A stretch of 64,000 nucleotides of DNA from Hydnum rufescens UP504 (GCA_014904985.1 MU129054.1:2501-66500), one strand, 5' to 3'. Shown: positions 46,808-58,657, counted from the first letter of the stretch. Notes: a model not told the origin generated them from the letters alone. A program made the numbers and translations.

Positions 46808-47000
46808 TGATAATGTGTTAAGAGTGAAGGTCTTTTAGATACAAAACTATGTATTTGACTGAGATAAATCTTGATATTTATATACAAATGAATGTAACTA
46901 CAGAGTTCGAGTATGTATGGGAATAGCAGATGTGGATGGGCCTATATGGCCCTAGATGGTCTTAGATCCTTCCGGAAGGTCCTGGATTATTCCCATATCA
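46808..47000 (-). mobile_element. Copia 5' LTR (about 193 bp)
   Basis: On the minus strand the segment starts TGATATGGG and ends ATTATCA, giving TGATA/TATCA-type inverted ends. It has a TATATAAATA box about 65-75 bases before its end and lies directly upstream of the Copia gag. The matching 3' LTR was lost with the rest of the element. Confidence 0.6.
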
Positions 47001-47029
47001 GGATGTATTCACTTCAATAGCATTGTATC

Positions 47030-47407
47030 TTGGAAGGTATGGAATGGCTTAACAAGTGTCATGAAAAAGCAGGGAAGACCCCTGCATATGTCATGGCTAT
47101 GTGTATGTTCATCAATATAAATATGTATCAGACACTTACTGCCCTGTACCCCTCTATGGTAGTCCTAAACCCAACAGTGAAGCTTTCTTTCATCACCAGA
47201 AATTGGTCTCCAATAGAGCAGGAAATTGCAACAGATTGGATCAAGGCTGGGGTACATATGAGCCATTCCAGTGCCTGCAGGTTTGCTACTTGGTCAGTCA
47301 TTATTTTGGGTCTTCCCAGGGTTCTTCAATACATGAATAAGAGGGGCCTAACTATGCAAAAAAGCCAGGATATCCTGGGAGGTGTACCACAATACAAGAA
47401 AATATAA
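47030..47407 (+). pseudogene. hAT transposase fragment (central part)
   Basis: WLNKCHEKAGKTPAYVMAM is followed by a likely intron (GTATGT..GGTAG, about 47103-47163) and LNPTVKLSFITRNWSPIEQEIATDWIK. This is the hAT segment with the Y..AM.L.P..K motif, upstream of the C-terminal dimerisation domain. The rest of the gene to the right is broken by a minisatellite and by the 9.55 kb element. The C-terminal part reappears at 57.5 kb. Confidence 0.65.
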
Positions 47408-47427
47408 CAGCCTGCACAGTGGCAAGG

Positions 47428-47530
47428 GGACCGGGGTGTCCCCATGGCAGCACCACACAGTGGAATGGGGTGTGGGGTGTCCCTGCAACAGCCCCACACA
47501 GTGGACGGGGTGTGGGGTGTCCCTGCAATA
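47428..47530 (+). repeat. Minisatellite, about 40 bp unit, three copies
   Basis: Three units of cacagtgg(c/a)..gggg(..)ggggtgtcccc/tg(c/g)ca.ca are arranged head to tail. They also carry the ggggtgtcc core. Confidence 0.75.
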
Positions 47531-47732
47531 TGTAATCCATACTAGTAATGTATTATGAGTCTCAAAGACCAACCAAGTCACACATATATGTGGGTGGTAA
47601 TGGTGTATATGTCATAAAGATTACTATATAGGAAGTTATGTAAGGGCTGTGGGTTTGAAACCCAACATGGGTGTACTGTTTTGTAGTGCTTTACATAATG
47701 ACCGCTGACACCTTGATTTGTAATCCATTATG

Positions 47733-47756
47733 CTGGGACATCCTAGGATGTCCCAG
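47733..47756. repeat. 24 bp perfect palindrome
   Basis: Each half reads CTGGGACATCCT, giving an exact inverted repeat with no spacer. Related GGATATCC-centred motifs occur at 47374-47386 and 47799-47808. Confidence 0.8.
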
Positions 47757-47906
47757 GTATTGTAAATATGCTATTTATGTATATATAGGAATCCCCTAGG
47801 ATATCCTGTGTTACAGAGCCTCTTAGGCCCTACCAACACATATATTGGTTTCCCCTAAATTAAGGCCTGAAACTAGCAGCCTAGGCTGCAGCAGATTCTC
47901 AGTCAG

Positions 47907-48416
47907 TGTTAATTTGGTACTGTCCAAATTAGTAATTAAATGGTGAGGAGCCCAAGGAGGAGGTTCCAGATTGGGCTTGAGTCCATTCCTCTTGCTAGAT
48001 GAAGGTAGAGGTGACTTGCAAGGAGAAGAGGAAGTCTGACCTGAAGCAGCTAGAGGTTGTATCTCAGGCATGCTGAGAGAATTCATGTGATCTGATATCA
48101 GTAAGGTCACACAGTGCACAGTGTGCAGTGTGTATTCTGTCAGTCCGCGACTCCACGAGATGGACAGTTATGGTGGTAAAAAAGATACAGATTCCGGGTT
48201 GCTCCATGGCTAGCTATCCAATCTACTTATGTAAGGAGGATGAATTTAGCTAAAGCCGGGGCAGCACCAAACTCCTCAGTGAGGAGAAGCTTTCCACCAG
48301 TTTTGGTAAGGAAGGAAAAGAACAGGAAAAAGGAAGAATGAGATGAGAACTAAGTGCATGAGAAGCAGAGGCTCGAGTCTGCCAAGTGGCCTAAGGGACT
48401 CCCAACACCACTAACA
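47907..48416 (-). repeat. 3' LTR of the 9.55 kb element
   Basis: On the minus strand it starts TGTTAGTGGTG and ends AATTAACA. It is 510 bp long and differs from the 5' LTR by nine substitutions, eight of them CG versus TG or CA. Confidence 0.9.
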
Positions 48417-48435
48417 CAGCCCCCCAGTCCCTTTG
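48417..48435 (-). other. Polypurine tract of the 9.55 kb element
   Basis: On the minus strand the 18 bases before the 3' LTR are nearly all purine with a G6 run. This position is where plus-strand DNA synthesis of an LTR element is primed. Confidence 0.65.
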
Positions 48436-48468
48436 GCCATGAAGGGCTCTTCTATCCTCTATTGAAGC

Positions 48469-51400
48469 TCATGGCAGTGGCAGAGAGACCAAAATCTTCG
48501 TGGCCATGTCACATCTCTGCTGATGGTCTCGATACATGTCCAAGATCATCCGAGGTCTCCTGGAATTATTCTCATCAGCATATTTGGTGGCACCAAGGTG
48601 GACTTTCGAGTAGCGGGCTTGAGGCAATCCTCGTTCTCTGTGATCTGAGTGTCCATGCAATCTTTTTGCATTGATCCTTGAGAGGTCAGAGTTATGGGCA
48701 TAATTCTTGTGCGACCACAGGGGCTTGGCACCATCAGTATTGAATCTTAGGCTGATCTGCGATCCTGCCTGATAGCTCAACGAAGATTTCCTTGGCGTGA
48801 CTCAGATCATAACTCCACCAGGCCTTTCTGAAACTCTTTGGAGAAGGTATTTCCTTTCTTGTCATACTGGATGCCCTGTGACGAGACCCATGTTACAAGG
48901 GATTGCTCTGGCTGGAGGATTCTGCGAAAGATGCAGGTGGACCTCGAAGTCTGGGATACGGTGTATCCATAGTTGGTTGAGTTCAGCTCGGGAATGCATG
49001 TCAGGACATGGAATCTGGAGAAGCCTAGGTGTATCCAGGTCTAGCCATGTTGCCGATCCTTGTCACCACTCTTCCAGGCTCATACCTCTTCTGTATAATT
49101 GAACAGGTGCTACCATTTGGGCTATAGCAGGACTTGTCCTTAGGCTATGGGCTACTCTCCGATGGGCAAGTCCATTGGCTGAGCTCAATTCACTTGATGC
49201 CAGTTCTTCCATGTTAGGTCCTGGTTCCAGTCTCTGGGTGCTGCCATGGAGCTTTCCTGATCCACCTATCGTGAGTTCTACCTTGCTGTTGGTAGCCCCA
49301 CCATCTTGGTACTTGGGCCCGAAGGTGATTGGGGTCTTGTTTGTCTGGCCATTGCTCATGTTTCTCCTGGAGTTATAGACCTTGGTGTATCAATAGCTGT
49401 TCGGTCAAGAATCTGTCATTTCTAGGGTTAGGTCCATAGCAGACTCCCCTGCTCGGGATTCGATTTGGGCTTGAGGTTTGTTATCAGGTCTGAACCCTTT
49501 CTGGGACCCATATTGACCAGCATAATCATTAGTACCAATTCTGGACATTATTTGGGCACTCGTGCCATGCTCCAGGATCAGGCCCAATCACAAAGGAGGC
49601 AGTGTTACATTGTCACCCTGATCTATTTGTGAGTTTCTGGCTGAAACAGTCTCTGATGGTCTTGTGTTGGTTTCGATGGCCTTATTTAGGACATTCACTT
49701 GGATCCATTGGCAGAATTTTGGGAACCCTTCAATTTGGGCTGAATCGGGTGATGGCATCCGATTGCTTAGATCACGTCTTCGATCGCTGCCTTTATGAAC
49801 CCCAAACATCTCGAGTGGGTGACCCCTCTTGAGTGATCAGGACCCTTCAACAGGTCCAAGAACCGGCTTCCTGGGTTTCCATGCAAGATTTGGACAGGCT
49901 TGGGGAGCAGGAAGGCGGCATGGCCGTGGCTCATCAAGTTTAGTGTCCAAATGCTCATAGGAGAAGCGGTCCATCCTCATAGACGAATCTGACCACATCA
50001 GCACCTTCAACTTGTGTTCTTCCCAGTTTGTGTCCTTGTTGAGAGCACGTGCCTGGATTACAGTTGTATCTCTCTCCACGGTATATTCTAACATTGGGGC
50101 ATGGCCAAGTTCAAATGCAGATGCTTCTGCATTTCTTGCTGGCATGGCCTCAGAGTTTCGAATGGTGGATTCTAGCTGAATGGTTGCGAATTCCCACTCA
50201 TTCTCTGTTGCTCTGTCATCTCGAAACTCCTGGATGAGATCTGGGGTGCCCTTCTGGTCGATCTTGGTGCCCTGCGCCATGACAGGATTCCTTCCTGTCT
50301 GTATTCAGTTGAGCACAGTCTGAAGTTGAACAGCGGAAAGCTCAATCCTCTCATGTATGGGTGGATGTGACACTCTCGAGCAAGTGGTAAGCACAATCCT
50401 TGATTCCAAGTCGTCCTTGCCTGGGTAAAGAGATCTCCTGCCAATGTCAAATTCCCAGATCACTTGCCTCTTTCTGGGAGCCAGGGTAGCTTCTATCGTG
50501 GGTGAGGTAGAATAGTATATGGATTTCAAATGTACAAGCTCATTGGTCGCAGTAAGGCTCCCAATCACAGCTGAACATATGGTTCACGTGGATCTAAATG
50601 CTAACTTGAGTTCTGCGGCGGAGCTGGTGCCCACTCCATGAGTCGTGGGGGCCCTGATAGGCTCGGTTGTACTAAGCTGAGACTCCATAGAGCTGTTCGG
50701 GCTCAGGGGTGGCTGTGCAACGTCGCCATATTCAGTTTGTTGGGGAGCATTCCTGAATGTCACCTCGAACTCAGACAGATCCATCTGTGTTATGTAGTAG
50801 GGTCCGTCCCTGCAGTAATTCGGGTTCCTGATCATGGCAGAGTTCAAATGATATTTTGCTGTAAGTCCTGACATTGGACCCATGGCACCCTCAGATGCAG
50901 GATTACTCCTGTCTGACCTGAATTCCACAGATGCGAATGAATCTGGCAACTCATTCAGTTCAAGCTTCGGGATGCAGCTATAGGGCCTGCTTCCCATTCT
51001 TGGCCTGGAGCTTGTTACCACACAGCCCTCATAGCTATATAGGATGTCCGGCTTGGGCTCTGAAGGTCTAGGTGGGGACAATGGTGCTATCTGTGGCAAC
51101 AAGCAGTGTTCAGCTTTAGGCCTTGGTGACAAGATGGACGATCCAGCGGGGTTTGATGCAGGCAAGAGACTATCTTCGAAGGAAGGTGTGCCGGTACCCC
51201 GTGGGAGCAAGCCTGGGTGCGTCACATTCTCAGAATAATCCACATACGTGCTCGCATTCCTTGACCACCTTGGAGTCCAAGATGGAGAATGGGTGCCATT
51301 TCCACCAAGGGGAATGATGGATGGGCTATTTGCCATCACAATGGGGCAACCAGACTCTTTAGCTTCCATTGGTCATTCAATAAGCTCAAGCCATGCAAGG

Positions 51401-54400
51401 GAATCCTTCAAGATTGGGCCCATCCCTAGTGGTTTGCGTGTTCCCTGGGACTGTAATAACAACTCAAGCAGCTTGTGATTAAGTTCCCTTAGACTCATGC
51501 AGTTCTTGACCCTGGCGAAGCCTGGGTGGTCATCCGTTATGAAATCCAGCTTCAAGTCAGCCTCAGAGTGGAGTAATTCTACTCATCGAGGACAGCTAGA
51601 CAAAGTCAAGTCCTCAACCTGAGTTCACCAACAGTGCACTTCTAATGGCTTAGCCTTGACAGGTGGTAGATGGTCTGGCTGGATTGTCTCATAGTCAGAC
51701 AATGGTTCCTGCAGTGAGTCTTGTATTATGCCCCAATGACGTTTGTCGGTTTTGACTTGGGTGAATGACAGGATTGCGGGAGGATCTCTTTTCGGGTGAC
51801 AACCTCGAGCATCCATAAGGTTCGAAATCAGGAGCCTGTCTCATCAGATCATGTCCATCTGCAGTGGCTGTATGAAGTGACTCCATTCCATTCACTGACA
51901 GTGATCTCGTGGTGCATAGTCATCCCTTCACATGAATGTCATTTCCTTCGCATCAAGTTCCGGACCTTGGCCAAGCCCTAATGCAGGAGATCTGGCCTTG
52001 CTCGACTCCATCAATACAGAGATTCGGACGATGGCCACTAGGCTAGATCTGTTCCACTCAGGCCTAAATTCAAGGGCATTAGAAGGACCTCAGGCTGTTG
52101 CGTACTGAGCTCCCATCTGAATTGAGATGTAGAACATGCTCCACAGGAGCAGGTCTGCTTGTGAGAGTGGCTGCACTATATCGTCTCTAGCGGTGGCCAG
52201 GCGCGTCTCGAACAGCTCATTCGGCTGGAGTTTCGGGGCATGCTCATCTGTTCCGATCATCACAAGACCAGGCCAGCCATTTCCTGATGGACCTTCCCTG
52301 GGATGTGGTGGCTCGACATCTACTCCATTGTCTTCAGGATAGCTAGTTCGTGCGAATTCTGGCTTAATCATCATCAGGTCAAACTCGATGGCAACCCTTT
52401 TATTGGTGATGAGACTTGAGTCTGGGGAATGGTTCTGCCCCAAGTATTTGATCCTTCCGATGGTGGCAGTACTCATGGTCACAAAGGAAAGCTCAGGTCG
52501 TGGAGATCTCCCTGTTAACCCAAGTTTCAGAGTCTCAGATAAGCTGGTCAGATTGCTCAGCTGAGGCTCAGGAGCTCTGTTCCTGATTACAGTGTCATCG
52601 CCCCCACTGGATGCAGGATCGATCATTACAGAAGGGCCCATAGAATGTTTCCTGGACTCAGGCCCATGATCTAATTCCTTAGCAGTCTTGCAGAAGTGTG
52701 TTGACAGCTCAGGAAGCTCTAGTTCGTATTCCATGGGCTTGAATTTTGGGAGACCTTCCTTGATCCCGAAGTGAGTGCAGTGTTTTCGAGCAGCACCTCT
52801 GGTCTGAACTTCTTCATCCGTAGTGCCCCAATTTGCGCTAGCGGGAGGATAACTCGTTCAAATGAATTCTGCAGCCAGCTTTACCATTGTCAGTTTCGAC
52901 TCCTTAGAAACAGGTCGGTCACCTAGAGTCTCCAGGATTTGCATTCCTTGAGTCTCATTCCGTCTGTCTTGAGTTCCCGAGCAATACCGGGTGTGGAGCT
53001 TGCACTCCAGAGGTGAGCCCAAGTGCAATCGTGGGCATGTCAGGCCATTCCAATTGCTCTCATTTACGGAGTTGGCGCCTGTTCTGTGAGTCCTAAGGAT
53101 CTTGATTGGCTCGGCGGTGCTGCCCCGAGGCTCCATGGATCCATTGACATCATCTTGGGATGTGCTCATTCACAGAGGTGGCTGCATTACATTGTCACAA
53201 TTGACCAGCTCATTCAGTCCAGCGCTGCTGTGAGGATCCGGAATCCTCTTGATCTGGACTGGGTCAGGTACTGACAGCTGAGGGCTCATGATAATGAAGA
53301 TGAAGATGTCATGGATGCCCAAACACTCAAAGGAAGACTGCTTCATCTTCGCTGGCAATTCTGGTGTCACTGGCAGTTCCTGTTTTTGCATGCTATGGGG
53401 GAACTCGTTCCAAGTATCCCAAGTACCGGAACAATCAGGAATCTGGAGCATGTTTACTCGCAGAGGTAAAGGCACTGGACCATAACTCCATTCTATTTGT
53501 CGATAACAGCTCCATGGTGTGTGTTTATCCTTTCCCATGAATGTCATTTCCTTCGCAGTAACTCTCACGCCTTGACCAAGTCTGGAAGCAGGAGTTCCAG
53601 TTCTTGAGACTGTTGTTACAGAATTTTGGGCGTTAGGCTCCAGGCCAGATCTGAGTCCGATCTTCCGCTTAGGTTCGATCTTGCAATCATCAGAGCAGCC
53701 TTGCACTGTTGTATCCTGAGCACTTGTATGATCAGGCATCTGAAGTCTGCTCCCCTGGAACAAGTTCGCCTGCAGAGGTGTCTGCGCTGCACCATGACTC
53801 CGTTCAATCTGTCGATGATGTCTTCATGGTGTATCTTTGTCCTGTTCCGCTGTGGCAACGTGCATGATCTTGGCTGGGTACCTGATTCCCATGTTTTGGG
53901 CATCTGAGAGATTCAGGAGCTGGAGCTCATTCACCTGAGGAGGCAGCTGCAACTCGATGTTACCCCTCTCTATCTGTGGATAATGGTTTCGTGATGAGAC
54001 CTCATTCTTTCTTGTCTCAGCGAGGCTCAAGACCATAACAGGATGGCAGGAGCATGTGAATTTCAGGATTGAACCACATCTCACAGCATCATATGAGCTG
54101 GAGGGCCCAATGGGTGTGTCTTGGCAGCCCTCATCCTGTACTTCCAATGTACAATTCACTCCCTTATAAATGAAGATCACACCCCTGGCTGCATCGGTTC
54201 TGACCAGGTCCTTGACGCCATATGGAGGCTCCACGGAATCATTCATTCACAGAGGTGGCAGCCCTTCATCGCTAGGTTCCACGTGAGGTGAATTCAGGAC
54301 CTCAGCCCGAGCTCGCTGGTTAGATGTTCCCAGCACATCCTTGCACCTTTGTAAGGACCTGAGATCATCGGAATCAGGGTGGAGATGGTCCTGCGATGTC

Positions 54401-56586
54401 ATCTGGAAGTTGGGTCGAGATTCCCATGGCGCCTCTTGTGTCGTACTATGGTGACGTTCTTCTGCCTCTGCCTTGGCTGTAACACCCTGCTGAGTAGGGA
54501 AAGGACCTTCTCTGGGGTAGGTGACACTCCGACATGCTATGATTATGGGACCGCATGCATAGGTTCTCATGCAGCATGGAGATGACCTTCGGTGGCATTG
54601 AACGGCAGCCTCTAGGCTAGGTTTGTCCCTCATGTTGCGATCAATTGACCAATCTGGGCCCTGAAGAGCATCCTGCAGGTATAAGTTTGCTTGAGCTTCG
54701 TTCATAGGCTCTGTTATCTTGTACTCTTGGGAGGACTCATATGCTATCTGACTGAGAAGACAACTTGAGTCCACATAACAGTATTGCGCCACTAATTTGT
54801 GCTTGAACTGGGTAACTGGGTCCATTCTTTGGCGCAAGTCGTGACTTCGTTTGTCCTTTCCACTTGAGGTGAAACCCAAGGTTGAAGTATGGTCCCGCAG
54901 TGCATCTGGTATTGAGCTGTGACGATGACCCTCAGCCTTGGCCAAAATGCTCTGCCATATGATGAAGGGATCCCTTCTGAGGCTTGCCGACACAAATACT
55001 CCAGGCAACTCATCTAGCTTGAGCTCTGGGGTACTGTTCCACAACACATGTTTGTCCTCTTCGGCCGCAGCAATGCTCACGGTGTTGGCTGTATGCTCAA
55101 TTTCTGTGAACATCACAGCGGCTTTGAGCTCCACAGTAGTAGCCTGGTCAGATAACAGGCCATTATCGACAAACCTGCTTCCTTGATGTCCCAGCATGAC
55201 AGTTCCTTGAGTCACATATAATACAATCTGAATGTCTGGATGATCTACGATCTGACCCATTTGGCAGTAGCTGACCTTACGTCCAGTTTGCATGAACTCC
55301 AGAATTGAATTGTGTTCCACAGCATCACATGGGCTGGATGGCTCGTCAGGTTCTGGAACTTGGCCATGATACTCCAACTGGATCATTGTTAATTTGGACT
55401 CATTGTTGGTAGCTCCACTGTCTTGATGATTTAGGATCAGATCTCTTTGAGTCTTATCTAGGGCATTCTGGACATTCAAACAGTATGAGATCGCTCAGCA
55501 ATATTCCCCAGTTTTGGCTGGAGCACCCTGCCGAACAGCAAGGTAATCCTTTCTTGCTGTGAGGCTGGACTCCTGGGGCCTGACAGGCAACCAACAAGGG
55601 GAGAGCTCATGCCATACATCCATTCTGGTAATCCAGCCCGCTTTCAGTCCCGGAGCTGCTCTCTGGTAGATCCCGTTGGGACCAGGGATGGCTTCCGGGG
55701 GGCCAGGTCCACAATGGTGTAAGGTGGCCCTTTCTCTTGATGCTGTATTATCACCTGAGCTGCAAGTCAAGGCTCCAGTCAGCTCATTTGCATTGGATGG
55801 AAGCTTGGAGGTTTTGCCCAAGAGCAGATCCATGTAAGGCTTGTCTCGGCATGTGGTGCTTCGACTGGTAGGTCTGGTACCCATTTTGTCATCCTGGATA
55901 GCATCTATGTGCAGAGGCAGCTGCAGTCCATCACCATGCTGGTTCATCCGTGGGTGGTGACACTGTGGTTCCCAGTCATTTCCTTCAGCTATGGCTGTGC
56001 TCAGAATGTCACAGTGCCTGTTGACAATGACTCTTCCTTGATCCAGAACTGGACCCTTGAGACGAGAGACTAGTATATGTGCAGAGGCTCGGAGATGACA
56101 GTTAGCCTGGGAAACAGCAAGTCTGAGTAGATCCAGGGAGGGCAGTCCTTTTGCGGGATCAGATTGCTTGGAATTGAGTATGCTAGGCTCGTAGCCTGTA
56201 CTGGGGATAATTCCACAGAATGAGGAGGTCTCTTGTACAGTCTCTTGCAGGATGAACTCGCACTGCCAAATTGCATGTGCCAATGTGGGGTCCAGCTTGT
56301 AACTAAGAGACTCTGTATGAAGGTCACACATAACCCAATGAAGGAATTGAGTTGAATCTGCATCCAGGTCAAAGAGTATCCAGTCAAGCCAAGTGGAGAT
56401 GATCCTTACAGCCCTGGGTGGACTGTACTTGCTGCCCCATTTGAGTGAAGTACAGATCATCTCACATAATTGAGGTGAAAGATGAGCAGGGCTAGACTGG
56501 GCCATCTTAGCTAGGCTATATGCTCTGTAATTTTTCAGGGGAGTAGCCACCCTGGTTGAGGTATCCACCCTGGATTGCAGGGGCAA
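48469..56586 (-). pseudogene. Giant repetitive ORF of the 9.55 kb element, broken only by TGA codons
   Basis: One minus-strand frame spans 2,706 codons. I checked every segment: 23 stops, all TGA (for example 55495, 54247, 53824, 53170, 52858, 52090, 51373, 50584, 50305, 49837, 49588, 49405, 49063, 48802), and no TAA or TAG. The product looks like degenerate internal repeats: (P)KLELNELPDSF matches ELKLDELPGVF, and SKLTM(I/V)(Q/K)L recurs. The N-terminal part has SRVDTS modules and a more compact region (LCEMICTSLKWGSKYS, IISTWLDWILFDLDAD, AIWQCEFILQETV). No known domain is recognised. The ancestral frame probably began in the 5' LTR (ATG at 57252 or an equivalent) but shifts before 56586. 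Confidence 0.8.
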
Positions 56587-56951
56587 GGTGGTTGATTCCC
56601 AGATATGGATGAGGACATTGAAGGTCGTGAGTCAGAACATGTGACAGGTTGCATGACTGTAGCCTTGGGTTGCTGAGAACTGGGTGAAGCGAGGCCATGA
56701 CATAAATTTAGGGGAGTGACCACCCTTCTTGAGGTATCCACCCTGCTAGGCAGGGGGTGAGGTGGTGGGTCCCCAGAGGAGGACAAGGACATTCGAGAGT
56801 GAGCAACTGAAGATGAGAAGATGCTCTTGGGAATGTTCGAATCTGGTACGATTGCATCCGAGGGGATGCAGAACGAGGAAGAGGGTGCTGAGTTCAAACC
56901 ATAGGTGGTCCTATAGGGACCCGCCAATGGAGTTCTTACACACTCCACCAG

Positions 56952-57461
56952 TGTTAATTCGGTACTGTCCGAATTAGTAATTAAATGGTGAGGAGCCCAA
57001 GGAGGAGGTTCCGGATTGGGCTTGAGTCCATTCCTCTTGCTAGATGAAGGTAGAGGTGACTTGCAAGGAGAAGAGGAAGTCTGACCTGAAGCAGCTAGAG
57101 GTTGTATCTCAGGCATGCTGAGAGAATTCATGTGATCTGATATCAGTAAGGTCGCACAGTGCACAGTGTGCAGTGCGTATTCTGTCAGTCCACGACTCCG
57201 CGAGACGGACAGTTATGGTGGTAAAAAAGATACAGATTCCGGGTTGCTCCATGGCTAGCTATCCAATCTACTTATGTAAGGAGGATGAATTTAGCTAAAG
57301 CCGGGGCAGCACCAAACTCCTCAGTGAGGAGAAGCTTTCCACCAGTTTTGGTAAGGAAGGAAAAGAACAGGAAAAAGGAAGAATGAGATGAGAACTAAGT
57401 GCATGAGAAGCAGAGGCTCGAGTCTGCCAAGTGGCCTAAGGGACTCCCAATACCACTAACA
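56952..57461 (-). repeat. 5' LTR of the 9.55 kb element
   Basis: 510 bp, ends as in the 3' LTR. An ATG at 57252 (minus) lies inside it, equivalent to the LTR-internal ATG of the copy at 45655, so the element's coding region appears to start within the LTR, as TYA does in yeast Ty1. Confidence 0.9.
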
Positions 57462-57469
57462 GTCAGCCA

Positions 57470-57999
57470 AAAAATCACATGACACTTGCACCACTGGGAT
57501 TAATCAATTCAGATGATGAGGGGGAGAGAGAAATGGATGTAGGCATGGAGTACATGCTCTATTGCATGGAGAAACATGCTCCACCCGATAAGGATATTTT
57601 ACTCTACTGGCAGGTATGTTTGCACTAATCTCCGCCAACATGGGAGTCAATCCATCCATTAACATACAGGAGTGCCAAGAAATATGGCCAACACTATTCT
57701 GTGCTGCCATGAATTATCTGCCAATCCAAGCCTCTTCAGTCCCTTGTGAATGGGTATTTTCTTCAAGTAGCAAGACACTCACCAAACAACGGAGTCACAT
57801 CAAGCCTGATCTAATGGAGGCACTTCAGATGCTCAAGTTTATGCTAAAGAAAGACCGACTTAACTTCATGGATGGCTGGGAGGTGGATCCTGTGGAAATG
57901 GAAGTCCCAGGTGAGGAGGAACTGGTTTTGGGTGACTCACTTAGCACTAGCCAGAAGGAGTTGGATGCACTAGTAGCCACAATCCTCCGCGATCAGTGA
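57470..57999 (+). pseudogene. hAT transposase C-terminal dimerisation domain
   Basis: A first exon piece (LINSDDEGEREMDVGMEYMLY..DILLYWQ) is spliced at GTATGT (57614) to an acceptor at 57669. It continues ECQEIWPTLFCAAMNYLPIQASSVPCEWVFSSSSKTLTKQRSHIKPDLMEALQMLKF (quoted here in parts: NYLPIQASSVPCE, VFSSSSKTLT, LMEALQMLKF), the hAT family C-terminal signature. Trp stands where CER normally has Arg, a possible CGG to TGG change. It is the right half of the hAT gene whose left half lies at 47.0-47.9 kb. Confidence 0.85.
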
Positions 58000-58329
58000 C
58001 AAATTGTTGCTTACACATTGTTTTTTTTCCATAATTGGAAGGATGGCAACTCGAGTCGGCTGGGGTCTGCTTGACCTGCTCAGCTTCTGCTTCGTTACGG
58101 ATTCAAAGCTGAAACCGTCGGAAACCGCCGCAAGCTGAATGAAGTTGAGCAGAAGCCGAGCTGAGCCGAGTCGCGGCAACACTACCGCACCCTTTAATGT
58201 CGGAGATAGCCGACTCTTCCCACTTCTTCATAGCGAGACGAAGGTGAGCCACGATCAGCATCAGTCTTCCCTTTATTCAATCTACAGCATGGCGTTCTAA
58301 TTACTCTCAAAGTGATTCATTCACCCAAC
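58000..58329. other. Intergenic; probable 5' flank of the small gene
   Basis: No coding frame. A T run at 58021-58029 and a mixed ggcgag/gctgagc-rich region separate the hAT remnant from the gene starting at 58330. Confidence 0.4.
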
Positions 58330-58657
58330 ATGTCGTACATTACAAAGCGTTTCATCTCCACTCTCAAATGGTCTGCGAGACTTGTCAATCCATACAGCAA
58401 GAATCCATCGCGCAAGGCCGCGATTGAACAGGCAGTTATCGATCATGCCAAAGACAAGGGCGTCGATGCTCGAGGCGCAGAAATCGCCGTGATCGCGTAA
58501 ATTAGCCAGTAATCCTTATCAAAATGACAAGCTGACCACCTCAATTTGCAGGTCCACTGAGCACGAGGGGGGCGTTGGGATCGTAGACAATCACGTTACC
58601 GTGGATTTTCAAACCGCAGACGGTACCCATATTACAACCCACCATGTTAGGGTGTAG
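58330..58657 (+). CDS. Small unknown protein, 90 residues, two exons
   Basis: Exon 1 (58330-58496) and exon 2 (58552-58657) are joined by a 55 bp GTAAAT..TGCAG intron and give 90 residues ending in TAG. The start MSYITKRFISTL is basic and amphipathic. Then come AIEQAVIDHAKDKGVDARGAEIAVI and VDNHVTVDFQTADGTHITTHHV. The splice keeps the frame exactly. I do not recognise a named family; it looks like a conserved small fungal protein. No signal peptide or membrane segment is evident. Confidence 0.6.

Larger units (their letters stand above)
47907..57461 (-). mobile_element. Complete 9.55 kb LTR element without recognisable pol (LARD-like)
   Basis: Two 510 bp LTRs (47907-48416 and 56952-57461) bound an 8,535 bp interior, and the whole is flanked by the 5 bp duplication GTCAG (47902-47906 and 57462-57466). 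A purine-rich tract, AAAGGGACTGGGGGGCTG on the minus strand, lies directly inside the left LTR and defines it as the 3' LTR. The bases after the right LTR read CTGGTGGAGTGTG and could hold the primer site. No reverse transcriptase, integrase, RNase H or protease motif was found in any frame examined. The element would depend on enzymes from elsewhere for movement. Confidence 0.88.

Noticed and set aside
48354..49832. Plus-strand open frames of 60-106 codons inside the 9.55 kb element
   Set aside because: They are antisense to the single long minus-strand frame and have no supporting motif.
48469..56586. Use of TGA as a sense codon (alternative genetic code or selenocysteine)
   Set aside because: Nuclear host genes in the same window end normally and lack internal TGA, and the KDZ and Gypsy comparisons place arginine at TGA positions. 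CpG deamination explains the pattern more simply.
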